The notes beneath the pieces were generated by a model. The model made no database searches and was not told the origin of the DNA. It saw only the letters and a program-made list of their open reading frames with translations. From JACPDD01 sp040900105 (GTDB lineage Bacteria > Patescibacteriota > Microgenomatia > Levybacterales > UBA12049), in the NCBI GenBank assembly GCA_040900105.1, contig JBBDZP010000025.1, positions 1 through 34,975 on the forward strand: DNA of 34,975 nt, written 5' to 3'. The position numbers and the translations under genes were made by a program. Below are positions 1 through 7,589 of this stretch, piece by piece. The first letter of the stretch is position 1; each line of letters opens with the position of its first letter.

Positions 1-63
1 TAATACCAATGAATACGTTTCTGTTTCTCACTTCTATAGTTTAGACAAATAAATTCTTCCCTG

Positions 64-417
64 TCAAGCTCCCCCTGCCGCTTCAAAAACTATTCCATTG
101 TGACCACTGGAAGGCAAATTTGTTTCCATTGGTTTAAACTCTTGAGGCAAGCCACGAATGGTCAGTTCAGTTCTTATTTGAGCAATATGAGCCTCAATAC
201 TCGCCATTGATTCAGCAGTAGCACCTGAAGGACGTTCCCTTGTCAATACATGATGTAATTGGCTTCTGTCTTGGTGTCTTTTTAACAAAGCATCATCAGC
301 TAAGCCATCAAAAATATCAGGATTACTAACATAATCAGGGATTTGCGTGGGGGGTATTTTTTCGTACTCTCCTTCCCACGGACTCTTGATGGATCTTGTT
401 TCGACAGCAAGTGTCAT
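64..417 (-). CDS. Hypothetical protein, 117 aa, coupled to GlyRS
   Basis: I do not recognise this protein. It is soluble by composition, with no signal peptide or membrane segment. The first half is proline-rich and acidic (PPTQIPDYVSNPDIFDGL), and residues of about 70-90 (ESMASIEAHIAQIRTEL) look like an amphipathic helix. Its ATG overlaps the TGA of the GlyRS gene (shared TCAT on the plus strand at 414-417), so it is probably translated by coupling as the last gene of the DUF4012-recO-glyRS unit. The 63 bases beyond its stop hold no feature I can identify. It could be a lineage-specific small protein. The reading frame is supported mainly by the tight overlap and by the absence of a better frame on either strand. 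Confidence 0.6.
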   Translation of the reverse strand: MTLAVETRSIKSPWEGEYEKIPPTQIPDYVSNPDIFDGLADDALLKRHQDRSQLHHVLTRERPSGATAESMASIEAHIAQIRTELTIRGLPQEFKPMETNLPSSGHNGIVFEAAGGA

Positions 418-1781
418 AATTTACTGTTGATAAATTCTTCGACTTCTGAGATCTTAATTCTTTCCTGTTTTGCGCTGTCTCTGTCTCTTACAGTTATTGT
501 ATCATCATCTAAAGATTGAAAGTCAATAGTCAAGCAGTAGGGTGTCCCTATTTCATCCTGGTAAAGATAGCGCTTTCCAATGTTACCCCGGTCGTCCCAG
601 TAACTTGGCACAATTTTATTTAAATTGTCGTAAACAATTTTTGCTTTTGCGACAAGCTCCGGCTTGTTTGCAAGGAGCGGAAATACGGCAACCTTAAAAG
701 GGGCAACTCTTGGATTTAATTTAAGAATAACCCTACCGTCCTCTTCTGAATAAGCGTCGCAAAGAATAGTGAGAAGCAGACGGTTGATACCCACCGCCGG
801 CTCAATTACATGAGGGGTGATTTTCTTGCCGCTTTCAGGATCCGTAATTGACAGCTCTTCTTTTGAAAATTTTGCGTGCTGCTTAAGATCGTAGTCGGTT
901 CTGTATGCCAGACCCCAAAGTTCTTTTTGACCAAAAGGAAATTCGTATTCCAGATCTTCCGTTCTCTTGCTGTAGAAAGAGCGCTCTTCATCCGTATGTT
1001 CCCGCCATTTAAGTTTTTCTTCCGAAATGCCCAGAATATTTGTAGCAAAATCCCACATTGCTTTCTTCCAGTTCTCAAATAGTTCTTCCCAGTTGGTTTT
1101 GTCCGCGTCAAAGAAATACTCTATCTCCCCCTGCTCAAATTCAAGAGTGCGGAAAACCAAATTGCCGGGAGTTATTTCATTTCTAAAACTTTTTCCAAGC
1201 TGTGCTATTCCAAAAGGTAAACGGACACGGGTGGATGAGACAACGTTCTTAAAGTTTATAAACATTCCCTGAGCCGTTTCCCCCCTAAGATATGCCAAAG
1301 ACTGATCTCCTTCTACGATACCAAGCCGCACGGGGAATAATAAATTAAATTTTCTTACCTCTGTCCAGCTGAATTTCCCGCAGTTTGGACAAACGATTCT
1401 ATTTTCGGTTATGATTTTTGACAGGCTTTCCTCGCTAAGCCCCTCGACCTTTGTCCCCTGCAAACTTTCTTCTATTAAGTGGTCCGCGCGGGTTCTAAGC
1501 TTACAGTTTTTGCAATCAACCATTGCGTCTGCAAACCCAGCTGCGTGTCCTGAGGCCTTCCATATTTCCTGGTGAGAGATGATACTTGCCTCAATACCTA
1601 CAATGTCATCTTTCTTGTGCACAAAATAGTCCCACCAGAGATTCCTTATGTTTCTCAAAAGTTCTACGCCGGTAGGGCCGTAGTCATAGGTATTTGCAAG
1701 TCCGCCGTAAATCTCGCTTCCCGGAAAAATAAAACCTCTCCTCTTTCCCAGAGATACTATTTTTTCCATCACGTCACTCAT
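414..1781 (-). CDS. glyQS: Glycyl-tRNA synthetase, single-chain alpha2 type
   Basis: Class II aminoacyl-tRNA synthetase that charges tRNA-Gly with glycine in the cytoplasm. At 455 residues it is the one-polypeptide dimeric form (archaeal/eukaryotic and Thermus-like), not the alpha2beta2 GlyQ/GlyS form. The N-terminus (KRRGFIFPGSEIYGG, then YDYGPTG) is characteristic. Two Cys pairs, C90/C93 and C131/C134, form a likely zinc-binding insert. RGETAQG at about 166-172 and the motif 2 region beginning FRNE at about 199 belong to the catalytic core. The last 100 or so residues fit the anticodon-binding domain. It starts 5 nt after the recO stop, and its TGA overlaps the start of the next gene. RecO next to glycyl-tRNA synthetase is a known bacterial gene neighbourhood (recO-glyQ-glyS in Firmicutes), which supports both calls. 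Confidence 0.97.
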   Translation of the reverse strand: MSDVMEKIVSLGKRRGFIFPGSEIYGGLANTYDYGPTGVELLRNIRNLWWDYFVHKKDDIVGIEASIISHQEIWKASGHAAGFADAMVDCKNCKLRTRADHLIEESLQGTKVEGLSEESLSKIITENRIVCPNCGKFSWTEVRKFNLLFPVRLGIVEGDQSLAYLRGETAQGMFINFKNVVSSTRVRLPFGIAQLGKSFRNEITPGNLVFRTLEFEQGEIEYFFDADKTNWEELFENWKKAMWDFATNILGISEEKLKWREHTDEERSFYSKRTEDLEYEFPFGQKELWGLAYRTDYDLKQHAKFSKEELSITDPESGKKITPHVIEPAVGINRLLLTILCDAYSEEDGRVILKLNPRVAPFKVAVFPLLANKPELVAKAKIVYDNLNKIVPSYWDDRGNIGKRYLYQDEIGTPYCLTIDFQSLDDDTITVRDRDSAKQERIKISEVEEFINSKL

Positions 1782-1786
1782 AATAA

Positions 1787-2320
1787 TTAGTCAAACAGGG
1801 GAAGGATTCTTTTTGCCTTAAGTCTGCGCTCAATGATTTCTTCAATTAATCCTTGTGTATTTAGGTATTGGGACTGAGAAATAAACCCCAAGGCGTCTAA
1901 GAGCTCTGTTTCAAACCGGGAAATTATGACTTTTAGATTTTCCTGGTCCGAAAGATTTGCAAGAACTTCGCATAAAAGTGTATAAACTTTTGAGTTTTCC
2001 TGGTTTTCCGCGCAAAGACTATCAATAAGTTCACAGACATGATAAGCAAAACCAACGCTTCTTAAGTTGTCCTTGGCTTCTGCAAAATCTTCTATTGTTT
2101 CAACCTCCGTAAGAATTGGATTTACCCTGCCTCTGTATAAAGACAGGTTAACCAGATTTAAAAGCTCTATGTGTCCGGAGCGCCTGCTGGTTATCTTTCT
2201 TACTCCTTTTGCCTTAACAGTGATTTTCCCGTGGTGTTTTGTAAATACGGTAAGAAGTCTGTCTGCTTCTCCAACATTTCTTCTTCTTATAACAATTCCT
2301 TCTGTTTTAAAACTTCTCAT
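1787..2320 (-). CDS. recO: DNA repair protein RecO, short form
   Basis: RecO helps load RecA on SSB-coated single-stranded DNA in the RecFOR pathway. The N-terminal OB fold is clear: it opens MRSFKTEGIVIRRRNVGEADRL and continues with LLTVFTKHHGKITVKAKGVRK, matching the usual strand pattern. A helical part follows (FAYHVCELIDSLCAENQENSKVYTLL). The protein has only 177 residues against about 240 in typical RecO, and it has no cysteine cluster after the helical domain, so the usual C-terminal zinc-finger region is missing or strongly reduced. It lies between the DUF4012 gene and GlyRS, 5 nt before the latter. A palindromic repeat separates it from the DUF4012 gene. The N-terminal assignment is firm. 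Whether the short C-terminus is a lineage trait or a truncation cannot be decided from one sequence. Confidence 0.88.
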   Translation of the reverse strand: MRSFKTEGIVIRRRNVGEADRLLTVFTKHHGKITVKAKGVRKITSRRSGHIELLNLVNLSLYRGRVNPILTEVETIEDFAEAKDNLRSVGFAYHVCELIDSLCAENQENSKVYTLLCEVLANLSDQENLKVIISRFETELLDALGFISQSQYLNTQGLIEEIIERRLKAKRILPLFD

Positions 2321-2330
2321 TTTATTTTCT

Positions 2331-2396
2331 TGTCATCCTGAGAGCAACGAAGGATCTCAAATAGACAGGATTCTTCGCCTTTGGCTCAAAATGACA
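2331..2396. repeat. Imperfect palindromic intergenic repeat
   Basis: The 66-bp spacer between recO and the DUF4012 gene is an imperfect inverted repeat. The left arm reads TGTCATCCTGAG followed by GAAGGATCT. The right arm, read on the other strand, is TGTCATTTTGAG followed by GAAGAATCC. Its RNA could form a hairpin. A related single arm (TGTCATTCTGAG on the minus strand) is found at 4622-4654. Sequences of this type recur as dispersed intergenic repeats in many genomes. Here the repeat fills the whole spacer and could act as a transcript-stability or termination element, which is inference. Confidence 0.75.
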
Positions 2397-2407
2397 TTGT
2401 GAACTTC

Positions 2408-4390
2408 TCATTTGGAAATTTTCAGCTCTTTATCCGTCAGAAAAGAGAATTCCGTTTTTTTACTGCCGTTAACTGAGATTTTATAATTTTCAGCGTAAGT
2501 TCCCGGCTGTTTCTGAATAAGAAGGGGCAGAGTATCTTTTTCAAACTTAACAGGAAGTTTATAGGAAAGCGACAAAGTTGCGCTGCCTTTGGGTCTAATT
2601 AAGACAAATGCTTCATAAACTGTTTTCCCAAGCTCATCATAGCTTCTGACTTTTGTTTCCGAACCTTTGTCCTCAACAAGAGTTGACCCCTTTGGGACGT
2701 AGACCCTAACCCAAGCTTTAAAAGGCGCATTTAGACAAAGATTTCCCCGCTCAAGATTGCAATCCGACATTGCATGAGGATTTTTCCAAGTTACCTTAAC
2801 CGTCTTTGTAATCTGATCTCCCTGCACCTTATAATCTTGCTCTACATCCTTACTGACAAAGAGATTTGATTTTGCCCCGCCCAGGTTGGCTTCATTAATA
2901 TGGAGATAGTCCCCTTCAAATGCTTTAATCTTGCCGTCCGCATTAATTGCGCTTATCCCCTTCTGCGCACCGCCGTCTTCCAGGGCAAACATTATATGCT
3001 TTTGATTTATCTGGGTTACTACATCCTGGAAAAGCGGTCCCCAATAGACTTTGGGTGAGGATTTTAGGGCCTTGTCCATAATTGCGTACATCAAGTCTCC
3101 AATAATTGCTTTTCTTCCTGCCTGAATTGCGGCAAGATCAGATATTCTAAGATCAAGGCTCAAAGGAGTTGAGATATTTGCCTCCAGTGCATAAATTACC
3201 TGAGGACAATCACATCTTGGGTCAATTTTGGTTGTAAAGGTTTGTCCTGCTGCTGAAACACTATCATCAAGAATTTTTATTGTTGACACTAAAACGCTTG
3301 TATCAAGCGCAATTATTCCATCAACGTCAACTCCTGCTCTTGCATTTTCATACAAAGAATTGAATGTTTTCATTGACTCTATAAAATCGGGCGAAATATT
3401 TGAGTCTCGAAGGTTTAGAACCGGAACTTTAAGATATTCGGTGATTACCGCGGGTGCTTTAGGCTTGCCTGTCACGGTATTATCTAAATTATAGATATTG
3501 TCAGACCTTTCTACGTGAATAACTCCTTTGTCTAATCTGAATATTGAATATGCCGTTATAAATCCGCCTGTTGGACGAAGCTCTTTATCGTTTTGGAATA
3601 AAACCAAATATTTCTTCTCTTTATTTGCTCCCAAAAGATCCGGCAGAACTTTTATAAGAGGCTTTGCGTCGCTTACAAAAACTGCGCTGCTGTCAAGCGT
3701 CTCCTGTAAGGTAAGTAAGCTACTTCTTACTTTTGCAAGGCCAAAAATTGGAGGATAGTGACTTGGATTAACTTTATCAATCTCTTCTTGGGCCAAAAGC
3801 AGATATTTTTCAATATCGTCAATTTTAGGAGTTACTTTGCTCATGGTGGCAACTGCCGTCTGGATGCGGTTTTCTGCGCTTCCCCCAACAAAACTTCCCT
3901 GGCCTTTAAGTCCCAAAACATCTGCGTACGGCTCTATAGAATCAATTAGAACCCTTGCGCCATCAAGGCCGTGGAATCCTGCTTTTACCATGTGGTCGGC
4001 GTCGTTCCAGTACCAAGCAACAACAGGAACCCATCTTAGAATTCCTATAGAATTTAGCTCTTTTTGTGTTTGGGTAAGAGCTTGTCTTGTTTGCTCAAGA
4101 TTTGTAGAGGCCAAGGTAATATTTTGCTGTTTGGCAGAGTTAAGCGTACCTTGTGCCTGTTCATAGGTTACTTTTGCAGATTTATAAACTTTTTGAGTAA
4201 GTAAAACAAGGACAAAAGCAAAAACAAGCAATATTGCAAGAATAATTGCAACAGTTCTTTTTCTTAAAAATCTTCTTCCTCTCCTTTGGGGCATTTGGGC
4301 TTGCGTTCTTACTGGCGTTGTATCTACTGCTGTCTTGGGTGCTGCGGGTGAAACGGGGTTACCCAAATCTATCTTTTCAAATCCTTCCAT
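2408..4390 (-). CDS. DUF4012 domain membrane-anchored protein
   Basis: A 660-residue protein with a short cytoplasmic N-terminus rich in Pro and Arg (RRGRRFLRKR), one membrane helix at about 48-67 (AIILAILLVFAFVLVLL), and a large extracytoplasmic part. The segment at about 70-115 (YEQAQGTLNSAKQQ onward) looks like a coiled coil. A central region contains ELRPTGGFITAYS at about 270-283, the hallmark of DUF4012, which is common in CPR bacteria and actinobacteria beside surface-polysaccharide genes and has no established biochemical function. A beta-rich C-terminus follows (VRVYVPKGSTLVED). It is the first gene of the unit leading to recO and GlyRS, with its own promoter directly upstream. Its position beside the glycan cluster suggests a cell-surface role, which is inference. 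Confidence 0.85.
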   Translation of the reverse strand: MEGFEKIDLGNPVSPAAPKTAVDTTPVRTQAQMPQRRGRRFLRKRTVAIILAILLVFAFVLVLLTQKVYKSAKVTYEQAQGTLNSAKQQNITLASTNLEQTRQALTQTQKELNSIGILRWVPVVAWYWNDADHMVKAGFHGLDGARVLIDSIEPYADVLGLKGQGSFVGGSAENRIQTAVATMSKVTPKIDDIEKYLLLAQEEIDKVNPSHYPPIFGLAKVRSSLLTLQETLDSSAVFVSDAKPLIKVLPDLLGANKEKKYLVLFQNDKELRPTGGFITAYSIFRLDKGVIHVERSDNIYNLDNTVTGKPKAPAVITEYLKVPVLNLRDSNISPDFIESMKTFNSLYENARAGVDVDGIIALDTSVLVSTIKILDDSVSAAGQTFTTKIDPRCDCPQVIYALEANISTPLSLDLRISDLAAIQAGRKAIIGDLMYAIMDKALKSSPKVYWGPLFQDVVTQINQKHIMFALEDGGAQKGISAINADGKIKAFEGDYLHINEANLGGAKSNLFVSKDVEQDYKVQGDQITKTVKVTWKNPHAMSDCNLERGNLCLNAPFKAWVRVYVPKGSTLVEDKGSETKVRSYDELGKTVYEAFVLIRPKGSATLSLSYKLPVKFEKDTLPLLIQKQPGTYAENYKISVNGSKKTEFSFLTDKELKISK

Positions 4391-4397
4391 AACCTAT

Positions 4398-4427
4398 ATC
4401 GTAGCCTAAAAATGTGCCAAGTGTCAA
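4398..4427 (-). promoter_or_regulatory. Promoter of the DUF4012 gene, near-leaderless
   Basis: On the minus strand a perfect -35 TTGACA (4422-4427) is followed after 18 bases by TACGAT (4398-4403) as the -10. Only 7 bases separate the -10 from the ATG at 4390, so transcription would begin at or very near the start codon and the mRNA would be almost leaderless. No Shine-Dalgarno sequence fits in that space. Confidence 0.6.
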
Positions 4428-4429
4428 GG

Positions 4430-4663
4430 AAAAAGCGTATAGTTAAAAAGCTTGGAGGGATGCGAAGTCTGTCCATCTGCAAGTGGACTGAAAGCCGGTC
4501 TAATCTTTTGGATATACACCTTCAGGATAGGCTTTAACTTAGCGAGCGAGAATAACTTTAGTACTTGATATTTGTTTGGCGAGCGTCACCTTGCAGCATG
4601 TGGCAGACGAGCAGCCAAAACAGAGATTCTTCGGCTATGCCTCAGAATGACAATGCGCGTACA
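4430..4663. other. Intergenic region with relic reading frame and one repeat arm
   Basis: About 270 bases separate the phosphoglycosyltransferase stop from the DUF4012 start. On the minus strand there is a startless open stretch of about 55 codons that includes KVYIQKIRPAFSP and then DGQTSHPSKLFNY, closed by a TGA near the DUF4012 -35 box. It has no ATG and no ribosome site, so it could be a gene remnant, a dispersed repeat or an RNA. A small stem (GTCCA/TGGAC) lies at about 4472-4489. The part next to the sugar transferase (4622-4654) is a single arm of the palindromic repeat also seen at 2331-2396. I see no convincing terminator with a T-run. Confidence 0.4.
4622..4654. repeat. Single arm of the dispersed palindromic repeat
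   Basis: On the minus strand this reads TGTCATTCTGAG, then a short variable part, then GAAGAATCT. It matches the arm design of the palindrome at 2331-2396. It lies 10 bases after the phosphoglycosyltransferase stop. The partner arm is not recognisable in the neighbouring 100 bases. Confidence 0.6.
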
Positions 4664-5329
4664 TTACAAAGCTCCCTTACCACTAATCATGGCCCATGGG
4701 GTTTTGAGGATTATCCAAACATCATAAAAGAGTGACCTCTTTTTGACATAAGAGGCATCCATTTGAATTCTCTTGTCAAAATTTACCTCACTTCTGCCTG
4801 ATACCTGCCAGTAACCGGTGAGTCCCGGCTTAACAGAAAGCACTACTTTTACAGGCTCTCTTGTATTGGGATATTTCTTCTGTTGATTTCTCAACTCATC
4901 CGGATAGTAAGCACGCGGTCCTACCAGACTCATTTCTCCCTTTAAAATATTAAAGAATTGAGGAATTTCATCAAGGGAATGTTTTCTTATAAAATGGCCA
5001 ACTCTTGTAATTCTTGGATCATCTTTTAGTTTATAGCTATCATGCCTGTACGTCTCATAGAGCTTTGCAAATTTAGGGTTTTCCCTAAGGATTTCATGTG
5101 CGTTCTCTATCATAGAGCGGAATTTAAACATCTTAAAAAGGATTCCGTTTCTACCCACTCTTTCCGGTGTATCCGCAAAAACCGGACCTTTTGAATCAAG
5201 CTTTATAGCAATTGCGACAAGAAGCATAACGGGAGAAAAAAGTATTATTAAGAGAAGAGAGGATAAAATGTCCAATAATCTTTTTGCTAATTCATAGAAC
5301 GGACTTTTTTTAATCTCTTTGTAAGGCAT
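4664..5329 (-). CDS. Membrane phosphoglycosyltransferase (bacterial sugar transferase)
   Basis: Monotopic phosphoglycosyltransferase (PF02397 family). It transfers a sugar-1-phosphate from an NDP-sugar to undecaprenyl phosphate on the cytoplasmic face of the membrane and so starts assembly of a lipid-linked glycan. At 221 residues it is the short, PglC-like form without the extra N-terminal membrane region of WbaP/WcaJ. One hydrophobic re-entrant helix lies at about 20-43 (ILSSLLLIILFSPVMLLVAI). It is followed by GPVF and ERVGRNG, KFRSM (69-73), DPRITRVG (104-111), SLDE with the Asp-Glu catalytic dyad D120/E121, and GEMSLVGPR (131-139). The last residues hold the usual PGLTGYWQVSGRS motif. 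It is the last gene of the 8702-4664 unit, 5 nt after manC. The sugar it uses cannot be read from the sequence. Confidence 0.95.
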   Translation of the reverse strand: MPYKEIKKSPFYELAKRLLDILSSLLLIILFSPVMLLVAIAIKLDSKGPVFADTPERVGRNGILFKMFKFRSMIENAHEILRENPKFAKLYETYRHDSYKLKDDPRITRVGHFIRKHSLDEIPQFFNILKGEMSLVGPRAYYPDELRNQQKKYPNTREPVKVVLSVKPGLTGYWQVSGRSEVNFDKRIQMDASYVKKRSLFYDVWIILKTPWAMISGKGAL

Positions 5330-5334
5330 AGGCT

Positions 5335-6420
5335 TTAAGCAAGATGTTCGTGTGGAGTGCCGGCAAGACTCTCAACTATCTTTTTGATTTTAGGAACGGA
5401 CTTTTTGCTACAGACAAGAAGTACGTCATCCGTATTTATAACAAGCATTTCCTCAAGATCTATCCCGACAACCAACTGATCCGTGTAATTGAAAACCAAA
5501 TTGTCAGCTGAATCCGAGATCATTGTTTTTCCCCTTGCTACATTTTCTTGTGAACTTACCTCGAGCGCCTCTTTTAAAGCTTCCCATGCACCCACGTCAC
5601 TCCAGGATAAATCCGCTGCTATTACAAACGCATTTTTAGGATCTATGTTGTGGAGTATTGCATCATCAAAGCTAATCTTTTCAAGCGTTGGATAAACTCT
5701 ACTTAGAGTTTCTTCGTATTTATCTGTCCCGTAAGCTTCCTGAATCTGAATAAGCCCTTTGTAGATTTGAGGTGCAAATTTTTTATACTGAGAAAGTAGA
5801 TATGAAGGTGTGGTTACAAAATATCCGGGGTTCCAGGCGAATTTCCCGGACTCCAAAAACTTTTCTGCTTCTTCCAGGCTTGGTCTATATATAAGCTTCT
5901 TGAAATGAAATATTTTTGTTTCTCTAATCTCCTCGGCCTCATCACCAAATTCAATCCATCCCAAGTTTTGATTTGCAAAACGCGCACGCTGACCAATAAA
6001 AACAATTGTATTCTTACCTTTCTGCTCGATTATTTTCTTTGCAAAAGTTAAAACTTCCCTAAATCTTCTTTCTTTCTTTACAAAATGGTCGCTCCATACA
6101 ATTCCAATGGGAGAGTCCGGATCATCTTTTGCGACAATTGCCATTGCAAGCCCAACCGCGGGACCAACGTCTCTTATTGCCGGCTCAAAAATAAAGTGCT
6201 CTTTATTTATTTGGGGAAGCTGCAGGTGGACCGCATCTTTATATCTGTCTCCCGTTGAAATGTAGATATCTTCCGGCTTGAAAGTTGGGGAGAGCCTATC
6301 TACTGCAAGCTGGAGAGTTGACTTGTCTCCCACAATTTTCTCAAACTGCTTTGGGGAATTTTTCCTTGAAAGCGGCCAGAGCCTTGTTCCTACTCCTCCT
6401 GCAAATACAACAATCTTCAT
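5335..6420 (-). CDS. manC: Mannose-1-phosphate guanylyltransferase
   Basis: Makes GDP-mannose from mannose-1-phosphate and GTP in the cytoplasm. The N-terminal nucleotidyltransferase signature GGVGTRLWPLSRKNSPKQF starts at residue 8, and FAWNPGYFVTTPSYLL and LSWSDVGAWEAL are further family motifs. At 361 residues it is a stand-alone pyrophosphorylase without the C-terminal phosphomannose isomerase cupin of bifunctional ManC/AlgA. The usual EKP motif before the sugar site is changed here (FKKLIYRPS). It overlaps the upstream GT4 by 1 nt (TAATG) and ends 5 nt before the phosphoglycosyltransferase. This places mannose supply next to the initiating enzyme and suggests a mannose-containing glycan. 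Confidence 0.93.
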   Translation of the reverse strand: MKIVVFAGGVGTRLWPLSRKNSPKQFEKIVGDKSTLQLAVDRLSPTFKPEDIYISTGDRYKDAVHLQLPQINKEHFIFEPAIRDVGPAVGLAMAIVAKDDPDSPIGIVWSDHFVKKERRFREVLTFAKKIIEQKGKNTIVFIGQRARFANQNLGWIEFGDEAEEIRETKIFHFKKLIYRPSLEEAEKFLESGKFAWNPGYFVTTPSYLLSQYKKFAPQIYKGLIQIQEAYGTDKYEETLSRVYPTLEKISFDDAILHNIDPKNAFVIAADLSWSDVGAWEALKEALEVSSQENVARGKTMISDSADNLVFNYTDQLVVGIDLEEMLVINTDDVLLVCSKKSVPKIKKIVESLAGTPHEHLA

Positions 6421-7565
6421 TATTTCTTACCCCTTTTAAGGGGTACCCCCTTCAATTCGGACAGAAAATTGTTCTTAAAATTCCTAAAACCAAACTTATC
6501 TGCTCGCGCTATACAAGTTTTAGAATTAAATGACATTTTATCAAATTTTGTAATCGCTTGAGTAAGCGTCTCTGGATTTGCCTTATCAAAAAAGATTCCT
6601 GTTTTGCCTTCCACTACAGTCTCCAGCGCTCCTCCGGCTTTATATGCTATCACCGGCTTGCCAAAACTATTTGCTTCAAGAATTGTTAATCCAAAGTCCT
6701 CTTTCCCGCAAAATACCAAACACTTACAACCTTGATAATAACCCAGTAGTTCACGCTCCGTCAAGTGACCTAAGAATTCAATGTTGCCTTTTGCCATTTT
6801 TTTAAGCGTCGATTCCTGACTTCCTGTTCCCACAATTTTGAGAGGAAATCCTAGTTTATTAAATGCTCTTGCAGCAATATCTACTCTTTTGTAGGGAACT
6901 AACCTCGAGACAATAAGATAGTATTCAGTATTCGGTATTCTGTATTCAGTTTTTGATTTTTTCTTTTCCTCGATACTCGATACTGCATACTGTATACTTG
7001 ATACTTTCTTGCTACCGAGAGTTACTGGAGGATAGACAACCTTTGAATCCCGTTTGTAATATCTTTTGACGCGAGACTGAACCTCCTTGGATATAACAAA
7101 GTAAGCATCAGGTCTTTGGGCTGCAATTTTATCCCAAAACCTAAGATACAAAACTATTGGGTAAGACAAATACTTAAACCATTCGTTTTTAAAATATTCC
7201 CTATACCCGCTCCACAAATATCTTGTTGGGGTAAGTAGATAGCTGATATGGGTTGTGCCGGGCTTTACTATTATTCCCTTTGCGGATTCTGAAGTAACAG
7301 AGATTACCAGATCATATTTATCAAAATTGAAGCTTTCAAAAACAAAAGGCATTAGCGGAGCATATAGCTCGTGACGGCTTGAAAAAGGGAATTTTTGAAG
7401 GAATGAAGTTTTTACATCGAAAACCTGCGCCCACGGCGCCTTCTTGGGACTATAGACAGAAGTATAAAGCGGTGCATCCGGAAAAATCTTGTGAAGCGCA
7501 AGAAGCAGTCTTTCTGCCCCTCCCCACTTATTCACGCGATCATATACAATAGCCACTTTTTTCAT
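6420..7565 (-). CDS. Glycosyltransferase family 4, with repeat-encoded insert
   Basis: GT-B enzyme that transfers a sugar from an NDP-sugar to a growing glycan in the cytoplasm. The N-terminal Rossmann domain opens VAIVYDRVNKWGGAERLL with the glycine-rich acceptor loop. The C-terminal domain has YLIVSRLVPYKRVDIAARAF and the EX7E motif EDFGLTILEANSFGKPVI. Mannosyl- and related transferases of capsule loci (WcaI/WbaZ type) look like this. Residues of about 188-216 (VSSIQYAVSSIE, then a lysine-rich stretch, then TEYRIPNTEYY) are not part of the fold. They are the in-frame translation of an inverted heptamer-repeat element at 6920-7005, placed in the linker between the domains. It is translationally coupled to manC (TAATG). 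Confidence 0.93.
   Translation of the reverse strand: MKKVAIVYDRVNKWGGAERLLLALHKIFPDAPLYTSVYSPKKAPWAQVFDVKTSFLQKFPFSSRHELYAPLMPFVFESFNFDKYDLVISVTSESAKGIIVKPGTTHISYLLTPTRYLWSGYREYFKNEWFKYLSYPIVLYLRFWDKIAAQRPDAYFVISKEVQSRVKRYYKRDSKVVYPPVTLGSKKVSSIQYAVSSIEEKKKSKTEYRIPNTEYYLIVSRLVPYKRVDIAARAFNKLGFPLKIVGTGSQESTLKKMAKGNIEFLGHLTERELLGYYQGCKCLVFCGKEDFGLTILEANSFGKPVIAYKAGGALETVVEGKTGIFFDKANPETLTQAITKFDKMSFNSKTCIARADKFGFRNFKNNFLSELKGVPLKRGKK
6920..7005. repeat. Solo inverted heptamer-repeat hairpin inside a GT gene
   Basis: Four to five degenerate 7-bp units of the type AGTATTC (6920-6950), an 18-bp A/T-rich spacer (6951-6968), then five units of the type CGATACT (6969-7005). The two arms are reverse complements of each other in consensus, so the element can fold into a long imperfect hairpin. 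It is in frame and free of stops in the GT4 at 6420-7565. The arm sequences and their order match those that flank the four-helix-bundle gene at 18466-18858. Confidence 0.88.
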
Positions 7566-7589
7566 AAGATAATTTTAGAATTGGGCAGT

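Noticed and set aside
414..417. Recoding of TGA as glycine (code 25)
   Set aside because: TGA ends several genes at ATGA overlaps here, and the proteins have normal ends. The standard bacterial code fits.
806..1111. Minus-strand 101-codon frame inside the glycyl-tRNA synthetase gene
   Set aside because: An out-of-frame shadow of the conserved gene. The sequence is a shifted translation of the same bases.
876..1272. Plus-strand open frames opposite the glycyl-tRNA synthetase gene
   Set aside because: They lie antisense to a strongly conserved enzyme and have no family features or ribosome sites. The same applies to the other plus-strand frames under minus-strand genes.
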